Assembly (NCBI GenBank): GCA_002408445.1
Contig: DHSK01000184.1
Span: 1-7,684, forward strand
Source of the DNA: Syntrophomonas sp. UBA5288
GTDB taxonomy: Bacteria; Bacillota; Syntrophomonadia; Syntrophomonadales; Syntrophomonadaceae
Direction of reading: 5' to 3'
Length of the DNA: 7,684 bases
A program made the translations under genes and the position numbers. Below the pieces are notes generated by a model. It searched no databases. It worked only from the letters and a program-made list of their open reading frames with translations, and was not told where the DNA came from. Below, one piece after another: positions 1 to 7,600 of this stretch (the stretch's first letter is position 1; every line of letters starts with the position of its first letter).

Positions 1-23
1 CCCTCCTTACGTTGACAAGGCAA
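1..23 (-). repeat. Terminal exact repeat, left end (inverse of 7662-7684)
   Basis: This is the partner of the right-end block, in inverted orientation, containing the same candidate ribosome binding site on the minus strand. A window that stops inside an exact repeat at both ends looks like an assembly contig broken where two copies could not be told apart. Confidence 0.9.
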
Positions 24-3013
24 CATTTATATTCCGCAGTCCCTGAGGTAGGATCCTGGGAATTCATGGTTACAACGTTAGTACTGGGGCCGGGACTTAG
101 GCTGGCAAAGCCCCAGCTCCATGGCATGCCGATGGTTTCTGTATCTTTTCCGTTTACTTTGTAAGTTTGGAGACGATCTGTCACTAAAGCATGTACCGTT
201 ACCTTACCGCGGGCAGATGATACTTCAACTGTATCCCCGTCTTTTATCCCCAGTTTGCTACCCAGGTTTTTGCTTATTTCCGCAAAAGGTTCGGGCATGA
301 TTTCATTCAGCCAGGGCATGTTCCGGGTAATGGTACCGGAACAGAAGTGTTCGACCACGCCATAGGTGGTAAGCACATAGGGATAATCCTTGGGATCGCC
401 AATCTTGGTGGAGTTAACCGGCGCACATGGACTTTTCGAGACCTTGGGATGTAATATATTATCGGTCGGACTTTCGGTCGGTTCATACATTTCCGTCATT
501 GGCCCATCCTTGCATTGTGCCGCCATCCGAGTCGGAATACCCTTTCCAGCGACAGGCATGCCGCTGGTATAGTTGGCGGTGAATAAACGTCCTATACCCT
601 CTGGATTCATACGGAAAGCAAGCTTCCCTTCCGGAGTATCCGGCCCTTTGTTAAGATCTACCACATCGGCCCCGTCATGCCCGGTCCAGACACCTGCGGC
701 GGCATCCCACCAGATCAGTCTGCGTTTGGGATCAAGAGGCTGTCCGTCGGCATCGCAGGAGGCCCGGTTATAGAGAACGCGGATATTGCCCGGCCAGGCA
801 AAACTCCAGTTGCGGAACAGGGCCAGACCTGACGGATCGGAATTATCCCGGCGGGCGCAGAGGTTGCCTTTTCCGGTACAACCGGCATATACCCAGCAAC
901 CGGTGGAAACGGTGCCAATCGGTGCCTTCAGGTAGTCGCGTACGGTGGGAATAAGCTGGCCGGTGGTCACATCATAACCGCTGAGTTCCTGCAAAACCTT
1001 TAATGCGCTGGCTTCATGATTATGATCATAGTTCCAGTTGGCTTTCAGAATCGGCGCATCTTTGGGATCGTTGCTGCCGGCATAAAGTTCGCGAACCTTT
1101 TTGAATATCAAATCAATTATATCCAGATCCGGTTTAGCTTGATTAGGCGGCTTCAGCGCAGCTTCCTTCCACTGCACATAACGCCCGGAGTTGGCCATGG
1201 TACCGGCCTTTTCATAAACAAAGGCCGCTGGCAGCATGAAGACTTCGGTTTGGATATCTTTGGGGTTTACGCCGGGTCTTTTCCAGAACAGGGCGGTCTC
1301 ATTCTCGAATATGTCCGCATTGACCAGCATTTCCAGACGATCCAGGCCTTCTCCCACTATGCTGCAGTCCGGCTGGGAAATCAGCACATCGGTTCCAATA
1401 TTGAAAGCCATCTTGAATTGTTCGCCCATCTTGGGAAACATCTGGGAATAGGTCGGCATGTTGGCCGGATTATTCTTGGGTAAGAAGTCATAGCAATAAT
1501 CGTTTTCAGCGGTGGCATTCTCCCCAAACCAGGCTTTGAGCAACGCTATTATGGGTCTCTGCTGCGCCGTTCCATGCTTGGTCGAAAATTCCAGCAGGGT
1601 TGATTCGGAACTGGTGGGCTGCGGTATATATCCCGGCAGATTATCGATCAGGTTGGCCATGTCGGTTGAACCCTGCACATTGGGTTCGCCGCGCAACGCA
1701 TTGATGGCCCCGCCGGCCTTGCCGATATTGCCCAGGAGCAACTGCATAACCGCATAAGAGCGGATACCCTGTACACCGGTGGAGTGCTGAGTCATCCCCA
1801 AAGCATAGACTACGCTGCAAGGTCTTTTGGCACAGAGGGTCTCTGCAATTTCCTTGATTTTGGCAGCAGGTATCCCGGAGATATTTTCTGCCACTTCAAG
1901 CGTATATCTGGAATAGTGAGCTTTGATTTTTTGGAACACGCAATCCGGGTCATCCAGGTTAGCAGCTTTTAGCGGTTTATTCTCAGCATCCAGCTGGTAT
2001 GACCAGCTTTTAAAGTCATATTTTTTCTTCTCCGCATCATAACCGGAGAAAAGTCCAGCTTCAAACTTGAAGTCCTTGCTAACCTTCAAGTATGCATTGG
2101 TGAAATTCTCAATATAATATTCATCATATTGCTTGTTCTCAATAATGTAATTAATAATAGCACCCAAATAGGCAACATCGGTTCCGGGACGGATCTGGGC
2201 GAAGATATCCGCCTGGGCGGCGGTACGCGTAAAGCGCGGATCGACCACAATAACTTTGGCGCCTTTCGTTCTGGCGCGATTGATCCATTTCATTGAGACG
2301 GGATGAGCTTCAGCACAATTGCTGCCGCCAATCAAAAAGCACTCGGCATTCTGCATATCCTGATATGAATTGGTCATGGCGCCGCGTCCAAATGAAGGTG
2401 CCAAAGCCGACACCGTGGAACCATGGCAGATACGGGTCTGGTTTTCATGAAAGGTTGTTCCCAACAAGCGACCAAATTTAGCCAGCAGGTAGGACTCTTC
2501 ATTGTCAATTTCGGCCCCGCCCATAATAGCAATTCCGTCTGTGCGGTTTACCGCCACCGTTTCTTTTGCGCCGGCTGCGTTGGTTCTCTCTTCAGTTTTC
2601 TTGAAGGTTTTTTCACGTATCTCTTTAGTTTTCTCGGCTATCCGCTCGATAGCCTCTTCCCAGGAAATATCCTGCCATTGATCAGCTCCAGGAGCACGGT
2701 ACTTCGGATTTTGGGGACGCTCTGGAGAATAGGCTACTTGTGCCAGGCCTGCTGCTTTTGGACAAAGCGCTCCTTCATTAATCGGACAATCCGGATCTCC
2801 TTCGAGGTGGATCAATTTTCCGTCTTTAATATGCAAGAGCAAACTGCATCCACCTGAACAGAAATGGCATATGCTGGGTATCTTGGTGCATCCTTCAATC
2901 TTCAAGGCGTACCCTTGGGCTTTCGCTACTGCAGGGTCAAATCCTAAGCCGGATGCAAAGGTGGCAACAGTCAGACCTGAAAGCTTTAGAAAACCACGAC
3001 GAGTTACATACAT
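1..3013 (-). CDS. fdnG: Formate dehydrogenase-N type alpha subunit, cysteine form (3' end cut by window edge)
   Basis: Catalytic molybdopterin subunit for interconverting formate and CO2. Reading the minus strand from ATG at 3013 gives 1004 codons with no stop to the window edge; E. coli FdnG is 1015 residues and ends LVNVEKV, and this one reaches LVNVRR, so only a few residues are missing. The N terminus has a Tat motif (TRRGFLK, residues 4-10), a hydrophobic stretch and a likely cleavage after AKA near residue 32, so the protein should be exported. Cysteines 49, 52, 56 and 84 form the [4Fe-4S] site. The active-site position, selenocysteine in E. coli FdnG, is Cys196 (TGC, 2426-2428), followed by His197. 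The conserved active-site arginine lies in ALRGEPN (Arg441). The C-terminal pterin-dinucleotide-binding domain (about residues 880-990) is intact. The start is set by GGAAGGAAG 7 nt upstream. It is head-to-head with a selenocysteine paralog. The Mo versus W preference cannot be read from the sequence. Confidence 0.95.
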   Translation of the reverse strand, partial: MYVTRRGFLKLSGLTVATFASGLGFDPAVAKAQGYALKIEGCTKIPSICHFCSGGCSLLLHIKDGKLIHLEGDPDCPINEGALCPKAAGLAQVAYSPERPQNPKYRAPGADQWQDISWEEAIERIAEKTKEIREKTFKKTEERTNAAGAKETVAVNRTDGIAIMGGAEIDNEESYLLAKFGRLLGTTFHENQTRICHGSTVSALAPSFGRGAMTNSYQDMQNAECFLIGGSNCAEAHPVSMKWINRARTKGAKVIVVDPRFTRTAAQADIFAQIRPGTDVAYLGAIINYIIENKQYDEYYIENFTNAYLKVSKDFKFEAGLFSGYDAEKKKYDFKSWSYQLDAENKPLKAANLDDPDCVFQKIKAHYSRYTLEVAENISGIPAAKIKEIAETLCAKRPCSVVYALGMTQHSTGVQGIRSYAVMQLLLGNIGKAGGAINALRGEPNVQGSTDMANLIDNLPGYIPQPTSSESTLLEFSTKHGTAQQRPIIALLKAWFGENATAENDYCYDFLPKNNPANMPTYSQMFPKMGEQFKMAFNIGTDVLISQPDCSIVGEGLDRLEMLVNADIFENETALFWKRPGVNPKDIQTEVFMLPAAFVYEKAGTMANSGRYVQWKEAALKPPNQAKPDLDIIDLIFKKVRELYAGSNDPKDAPILKANWNYDHNHEASALKVLQELSGYDVTTGQLIPTVRDYLKAPIGTVSTGCWVYAGCTGKGNLCARRDNSDPSGLALFRNWSFAWPGNIRVLYNRASCDADGQPLDPKRRLIWWDAAAGVWTGHDGADVVDLNKGPDTPEGKLAFRMNPEGIGRLFTANYTSGMPVAGKGIPTRMAAQCKDGPMTEMYEPTESPTDNILHPKVSKSPCAPVNSTKIGDPKDYPYVLTTYGVVEHFCSGTITRNMPWLNEIMPEPFAEISKNLGSKLGIKDGDTVEVSSARGKVTVHALVTDRLQTYKVNGKDTETIGMPWSWGFASLSPGPSTNVVTMNSQDPTSGTAEYKCCLVNVRR
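2397..2428 (-). other. Cysteine codon with relic SECIS-like hairpin
   Basis: The cysteine codon TGC (2426-2428, minus strand) sits where the paralog has TGA. Eleven bases further along the minus strand, GGTGTC (2409-2414) can pair with GGCACC (2397-2402) through six pairs including one U-G. The loop is GGCTTT (2403-2408). Stem length and distance match the functional SECIS in the other copy, but the loop has lost the central GU seen in AAGTCT. I infer a leftover from a selenocysteine ancestor. Coding constraint on this stretch could explain part of the similarity. Confidence 0.6.
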
Positions 3014-3020
3014 CTCATCT

Positions 3021-3029
3021 CTTCCTTCC
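3021..3029 (-). promoter_or_regulatory. Ribosome binding site of the cysteine gene
   Basis: On the minus strand GGAAGGAAG is placed 7 nt before the ATG at 3013, identical to the other copy. The same out-of-frame ATG lies between it and the start. Confidence 0.75.
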
Positions 3030-3112
3030 TTAATATTTTATTTTTTCTTAGAAAATACTCTAGTTTTCACCGTATTGGCACTAAGCAGGATAGTAAAAAA
3101 CTGGAGCGGAGG

Positions 3113-3151
3113 AAAAGGGCATAAAAAAAACCATTACCAAAAATTATGCCC
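3113..3151 (-). terminator. Probable expression platform of the cysteine-gene leader
   Basis: On the minus strand GGGCAT (3146-3151) can pair with ATGCCC (3117-3122), followed by TTTT (3113-3116). GGTAATGG (3131-3138) precedes eight T (3123-3130) and can pair with CCATTGTT in the aptamer. This repeats the arrangement in the selenocysteine leader. Sequence between aptamer and platform is more diverged than the aptamer itself. Confidence 0.42.
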
Positions 3152-3199
3152 AATACAATCTTGGCAGTATAACATAACCAAATCGCCAAAATTTTTCAG

Positions 3200-3291
3200 G
3201 CTCCTTTCCAACAATGGGAGGCTCATCCGTTTCCAGATAAACCCAGTGGCTAAACTATCGTGGCTTTTGCGGTAGATAGAAAGCTCGGAGC
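3200..3291 (-). promoter_or_regulatory. Candidate Moco/Tuco riboswitch aptamer, leader of the cysteine gene
   Basis: This is the second copy of the aptamer, in mirror position. The closing stem is GCTCC (3287-3291) with GGAGC (3200-3204). The GAAA-capped 10-bp hairpin (3220-3243) is base-for-base the same as in the other copy. The small hairpin loop is TTGT instead of TTAT, and one T is lost in the second stem, which still forms with five pairs. The few differences fall in loops or keep pairing, which suggests selection on RNA structure. Homology between the arms begins only about 6 bases before this element, so both genes share the riboswitch but not the promoter. Confidence 0.68.
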
Positions 3292-3609
3292 TATTAACTT
3301 GTCTCGATCATACAACCCATCAAGGGATGGGATGACTCAACTTTCCCAGCAGCCAAAAACAAAGTGATATGCATTAAGAAACAGGCTTTAAAATATAAAA
3401 TCGAAACCCTAAATCCAGTATTATGTAAACGACCCTAAATGCCTAATAATACTGAAAGAGGTACTCGCTTGGCTACTCTTTTATCAGGTTTCAGCTAATG
3501 TGCAGACCTAGTCCCAGCTTTAGGTGATGCGACTTGGAAGTTAAGCTTGCGGAATATATTTGATTTTTATGCTAATAAGTTTTTGGGCAAGACAAAGGAG
3601 GCTTTTTCA

Positions 3610-3741
3610 GTGGCGATATTGATGAAGATAAGTGAGGCAAGGCCAGATGAATGCGTTTGCATCGATAGTTCAGTTATATATGGGGAAGATTGGCAAATCA
3701 GCCAACGCCCCCCAAATGGTGGGTTGAGACAGGCCCAATAA
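3610..3741 (+). CDS. Possible small protein of 43 aa, unrecognised
   Basis: A GTG start at 3610 is preceded by a near-perfect Shine-Dalgarno, AAAGGAGG (3594-3601), with 8-nt spacing. The frame runs to TAA at 3739-3741. The product begins MAILMKISEARPDECVCIDS, has two close cysteines, no membrane segment and no motif I can assign. An in-frame ATG at 3547 would add 21 residues but lacks a ribosome binding site. The C-terminal part is of low complexity in base terms (C- and G-runs) and may lie past a frameshift, so this could be the N-terminal stub of a lost gene. The ribosome binding site is the main reason to list it. Confidence 0.3.
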   Translation: MAILMKISEARPDECVCIDSSVIYGEDWQISQRPPNGGLRQAQ

Positions 3742-3800
3742 GCATTAGTTCTTCAAGTTTCCCACTGAATAAAGAAGTTCTGTGAACCACCGGTTCATAT

Positions 3801-4031
3801 TTATTTACTCACAATAACCAGCTTTTTGTTTGCCTGAACCCTGAACTTAATAGCACCTTCTCACCCCCCTGTATTGATATTGCCGCGATATTTAACAGGC
3901 CCCGGTTCCAGTTCCCCCTGGGTGCATATTATTATACGGCCTGTTATCACTTTCTGAGTTTGCGCCTTCAGACCAACCCAACCTCGCCGAATTTTAACTT
4001 CGCCACAGCCTGCTGTATTCCCTTTTTTTAT
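3801..4031 (-). pseudogene. Degraded reading frame, unrecognised
   Basis: On the minus strand a frame opens after TAA (4032-4034) and runs 57 codons to a TGA (3861-3863) next to a run of six G, then 18 more codons to TAA at 3801-3803. The translation looks protein-like and beta-rich, with segments such as GEVKIRRGWVGLKAQ, ITGRIIICTQGELEPG and KFRVQANKKLVIVSK. There is no ATG and no ribosome binding site at the upstream end. Composition rises in GC here compared with the AT-rich flank at 4020-4290. I do not recognise the family. It may be a gene decayed by the TGA or by an indel in the G-run, or a chance frame. Confidence 0.3.
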
Positions 4032-4250
4032 TTATGTTATTATATTTTTTTATATGATTTAATGTCAGAAATTCTTCCTGAATAATAAGAACCAGGCTTG
4101 GGCTGCAACATTAATTGTGCAATTTGCGATTAAGTAAAATATATTTCGTTTCAAATACCTTCTTCCAGATATACGCTTTCCTTTATTACATTTTGAATTA
4201 CTCATATAGAAAGTTTTTTCGGTTATACCGCATCGGTAACATCCAAATTA

Positions 4251-4282
4251 TTAATGACAATCATTAAATATTGTGATATCTT
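4251..4282 (+). promoter_or_regulatory. Candidate promoter with overlapping Fur-box-like operator, selenocysteine side
   Basis: A perfect 6-bp palindrome, TTAATG-acaat-CATTAA (4251-4267), matches the 19-bp Fur consensus GATAATGATAATCATTATC at 14 of 19 positions. It overlaps a possible -35 (ATGACA, 4254-4259), which is 17 bp from a possible extended -10 (TG at 4274-4275, TATCTT at 4277-4282). The start would fall near 4289, giving a leader of about 370 nt that contains the riboswitch. The -10 matches consensus at only four of six bases, and AT-rich DNA yields such matches by chance. Confidence 0.35.
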
Positions 4283-4393
4283 AAGGGTACAAAGGGGAAT
4301 GCTGACACTTCAGGGGAGAAATGGTTGATTTGGGAGGTGACATAGTTTTAGCTCTTCATCCTCTGGATTGTTGAATGTCTGTATAGATTGATA

Positions 4394-4486
4394 GCTCCGA
4401 GCTTTTCTATCTACAGCAAAAGCCACGATAGTTTAGCCACTGGGTTTATCTGGAAACGGATGAGCCTCCCATTATTGGAAAGGAGC
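4394..4486 (+). promoter_or_regulatory. Candidate Moco/Tuco riboswitch aptamer, leader of the selenocysteine gene
   Basis: This is a strongly structured leader. The closing stem pairs GCTCC (4394-4398) with GGAGC (4482-4486). Inside are GCTTTT (4401-4406) with AAAAGC (4418-4423); a 10-bp hairpin, GGTTTATCTG (4443-4452) with CGGATGAGCC (4457-4466), capped by a GAAA tetraloop; and a small CCA/TGG hairpin (4469-4478). The single-stranded blocks GCCACTGGG, GCCTCCC and GGAAAGGAGCCTG resemble, from memory, the conserved core of the Moco RNA motif, which precedes molybdenum or tungsten cofactor genes and some enzymes that use the cofactor. Position ahead of a pterin enzyme supports this. The structure is seen in the sequence; the family assignment is recall without a model search. 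Confidence 0.7.
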
Positions 4487-4493
4487 CTGAAAA

Positions 4494-4561
4494 ATCCTGG
4501 TGATATCGCCAGGATAGTATTGGGCATGATTTTTGGTAATGGTTTTTTTTTATGCCCTTTT
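4494..4561 (+). terminator. Probable riboswitch expression platform with terminator-like elements
   Basis: Two alternative intrinsic-terminator geometries are visible. In the first, GGTAATGG (4535-4542), directly followed by nine T (4543-4551), can pair with CCATTATT (4469-4476) of the aptamer through eight pairs, two of them G-U. That pairing excludes the small aptamer hairpin. In the second, GGGCAT (4522-4527) pairs with ATGCCC (4552-4557) and is followed by TTTT. A near-palindrome at 4494-4515 lies in the intervening loop. Both geometries are conserved in the other leader. Which one operates is not decidable by eye. Confidence 0.45.
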
Positions 4562-4643
4562 CCTCCGCTCAAGTTTTTACTGTCCCGTTTAGCGCCGATA
4601 CGGTGAAAACTAGAGTATTTTGTAAGAAACCATAAAATATTAG

Positions 4644-4652
4644 GGAAGGAAG
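4644..4652 (+). promoter_or_regulatory. Ribosome binding site of the selenocysteine gene
   Basis: GGAAGGAAG lies 7 nt before the ATG at 4660 and decides this start, which keeps the Tat motif near the N terminus. A second, out-of-frame ATG at 4655 sits only 2 nt from the purine tract and would encode just four codons before TAA. Confidence 0.75.
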
Positions 4653-4659
4653 AGATGAG

Positions 4660-7600
4660 ATGTATGTAACTCGTCGTGGTTTTCTAAAGCTTTCAGGTCT
4701 GACTATTGCCACCTTTGCATCCGGCTTAGGACTTGACCCTGCAGTAGCGAAAGCCCAAGGGTACGCCTTGAAGATCGAAGGATGTACCAAGATACCCAGC
4801 ATATGCCATTTCTGTTCAGGTGGATGCAGTCTGCTCTTACATATTAAAGACGGAAAATTGATCCACCTCGAAGGAGATCCGGATAGTGCTGTCAATGAAG
4901 GAACCCTCTGTTCCAAAGCATCCAGCCTCGAACAGGTAGCCTATTCCAAGGATCGCCCGAAAACCCCTCTATATCGCGCTCCAGGATCTGACAAGTGGGA
5001 ATCGATTACCTGGGAAGACGCTATTGAGCGTATTGCCAAGAAAACCAAAGAGATCCGTGACAAAACCTGGGTAAGCACTGAAACAGTAACCAATGCCAAA
5101 ACCGGAGAAAAATCCACGGTTACCGTAAACCGGGCAGAAGGAATTGCCGTCTTGGGTTCGGCTGAGATTGATAATGAAGAATCATATTTGCTTACAAAGT
5201 TTGCGCGCTTGATAGGTACACCTTATCACGAACACCAGGCCCGTATCTGACACGCGCCCACGGTGGCAAGTCTGTCACCTTCATTTGGCCGCGGCGCAAT
5301 GACCAACTCCTGGGAAGACATGTCAAATACCGGGTGTTTTGTGATTGCCGGCAGCAACTGTGCCGAAAATCATCCCGTCGCTATGAGATGGATTAATCGC
5401 GCCCGGGCTAAAGGCGCCAAAGTTATTGTTGTCGACCCCCGCTTTACGCGCACGGCTTCGGCGGCAGATATCTTCGCGCAAATCCGGCCCGGCACCGATA
5501 TCGCTTATTTAGGTGCAATTATTAATTACATTTGTGAGAATAAACTTTATGATGACTATTATCTAAAGGCTTTTACCAATGCCTACTATAAGGTTAATCC
5601 GGAATACAAGTTTGAAGATGGTCTGTTCTCTGGTTTTGATACTGAGAAGAAAAAATATGACACAGCCAGCTGGGCCTACCAGCTCAATGCCGAAAATAAA
5701 CCGGTAATAGCTGCCAGCCTGGATGAGCCGGACACCGTGTTCTCCATAATTAAAAAACACTATTCCAGATATACCATGGAGGTAGCAGAAAATATCTCCG
5801 GAATTCCTGCTGCTAAAATCAAGGAAATAGCCGATACCCTTATTAATAATAAACCGGGAAGTTTCCTCTATGCTTTAGGCATGACCCAGCATACCACCGC
5901 AGTACAGGGTATTCGCTGTTATGCGGTCATTCAGTTGCTGTTAGGCAACATCGGCAAGGCGGGCGGTAGTATCCAGGCACTGCGGGGCGAGCCTAATGTA
6001 CAGGGATCTACCGATATGGCCAACCTTATCGGTCAACTGCCCGGATATATATCCAATCCCTCCAACGCCCAAAAGACCTTGCGGGATTATGCGGTCAAAT
6101 ATGGATCTGCCAATCACAGACCGATGGTGGCCTTGCTCAAAGCCTGGTTCGGTGAAAATGCCACCGAGGCCAATGACTATGGTTACGAGTGGATACCCAA
6201 GACTGATCCCAACAATATGCCTAATTTTGTAAAGATGTATGCAAAGATGGGCGAACAATTTAAAATGGTCTTCAGCGTTGGCTCCAACTCGCTGATCTCC
6301 ATACCTGACTGTTCGATGGTAGGACCGGCCTATGATAAACTGGAAATGTTCGTTGATGTTGACATATTCGAGACTGAGACAGCTCAGTTCTGGCGCAGAC
6401 CGGGAGCAGACCCCAAAAAGATCCAGACCGAAGTCATCTTCCTGCCGGCCGCTTTCGTATATGAAAAAGCCGGTACCATGACCAACTCTTCCCGTCTGAT
6501 CCAGTGGAAAGAGGAGGCTCTTAAGCCCCTTAATGACTGCAAACCTGATCTCGATATTATAGATGAGATCTTCAAGGATTTACAGAAGCTGTATGCCGGA
6601 AGCACCGACCCTAAAGATGCGCCGATTCTGAAGGCTCGCTGGAACTATGGTCATCCGGCCAGTGCGCTGAAAGTGCTGCATGAACTCAATGGTTATAATG
6701 AGACTAACGGCCAGCTTCTTTCGGTATTGGGTGATTATCTGAATGCACCGCTGGGGACTGTCTCCACCGGCTGCTGGATCTATGCCGGCGTAACCGGAAA
6801 AGGAAACCTGGCCGCCCGCCGGGGTCAGAAGGATAAAACCGGTCTGGCCTTGAATCGGGACTTTGCTTATTCCTGGCCGGCCAATATTCGTGTTCTTTAT
6901 AACCGGGCTTCCTGTGATGAAAAGGGACAACCGCTTGACCCCGAACACGCCCTGATCTGGTGGGATGCCGCTAAAGGTGAATGGACCGGAAATGATGGTC
7001 CTGATGTGCCCGATAAAAAGAAAGGGCCTGATACTCCGGAAGGTAAGATGGCTTTCCGCATGAACCCGGAAGGCGTAGGCCGCCTATTCGCCGCTACCTA
7101 TACCAGCGGAGTTCCGGTTACTGCTCCGGCAGACGGCAAACCGGCTATTCCGACTCGTCCGGCCGGAATGTTGGTGGATGGACCGCTGCCGGAATTCTAC
7201 GAGCCTACCGAAAGCCCGACCAAAAATATACTGCATCCCAAGGTAGATAAGAGTCCTATGGCGCCGGTTATTTCCACTAAAATTGGTTCAGCTGAGGAAT
7301 ATCCCTACGTGCTTACCACCTATGGTGTTACCGAACACTTCTGCGCCGGTGGAATTACCCGCAATATCCCCTACCTGAATGAAATCATGCCCGAACCTTT
7401 TGCGGAAATAAGCAAAAACCTGGGTAGCAAACTGGGGATAAAAGACGGAGATACAGTTGAAGTATCATCTGCCCGCGGTAAGGTAACGGTACATGCTTTA
7501 GTTACAGATCGTCTCCAAACTTACAAAGTAAACGGAAAAGATACAGAAACCATCGGCATGCCATGGAGTTGGGGCTTTGCCAGCTTAAGTCCCGGCCCCA

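Larger units (their letters stand above)
1..3297 (-). repeat. Left arm of large inverted duplication
   Basis: This is the mirror copy of 4388-7684. Near-identical blocks are 2789-3013 (6 differences by eye against 4660-4884) and 78-310 (4 differences, all synonymous, against 7375-7607). Homology ends abruptly at about 3297, just upstream of the aptamer. Confidence 0.93.
3298..4387. other. Unique spacer between the inverted arms
   Basis: This 1.1-kb stretch is not shared between the arms. It holds the possible 43-aa ORF and the degraded minus-strand frame. About 4020-4300 is AT-rich and carries the candidate Fur-like promoter. I found no tRNA, no transposase and no insertion-sequence ends. 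For the minus-strand gene, at least 100 bases beyond the aptamer show no convincing -35/-10 pair; TATGAT and TATATT occur without good partners. Confidence 0.7.

Noticed and set aside
12..20. TTGACA-like hexamer at the left edge as a promoter
   Set aside because: It lies within the conserved coding end (LVNV), has no -10 partner, and appears only because of codon choice.
1016..1483. 155-aa plus-strand ORF opposite the left gene
   Set aside because: It is a shadow of the minus-strand formate dehydrogenase; the coding frame is on the other strand with full family similarity.
3456..3483. AAAGAG...CTCTTT inverted repeat as a terminator
   Set aside because: The stem is AT-rich with a bulge, and the short T-run is largely part of the stem itself.
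3783..3797. TGAACC-acc-GGTTCA hairpin as a terminator
   Set aside because: The stem is good but neither strand has a T-run after it.
3861..3863. TGA in the spacer frame as another selenocysteine codon
   Set aside because: No hairpin begins about 11 nt downstream, there is no start codon, and the adjacent G-run makes an indel or decay more likely.
4321..4374. 17-codon ORF (MVDLGGDIVLALHPLDC) as a leader peptide
   Set aside because: The purine tract is only about 2 nt from the ATG, the frame is absent from the other arm, and it is short enough to arise by chance.
4388..4606. 72-aa plus-strand ORF across the leader
   Set aside because: It overlaps the structured RNA and poly-T platform, its start lacks a ribosome binding site, and indels between the arms do not preserve its frame.
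5248..5250. In-frame TGA as a nonsense mutation making the plus-strand gene a pseudogene
   Set aside because: The position matches the selenocysteine of FdnG, a SECIS hairpin follows at the right distance, and the frame stays open for a further 811 codons.
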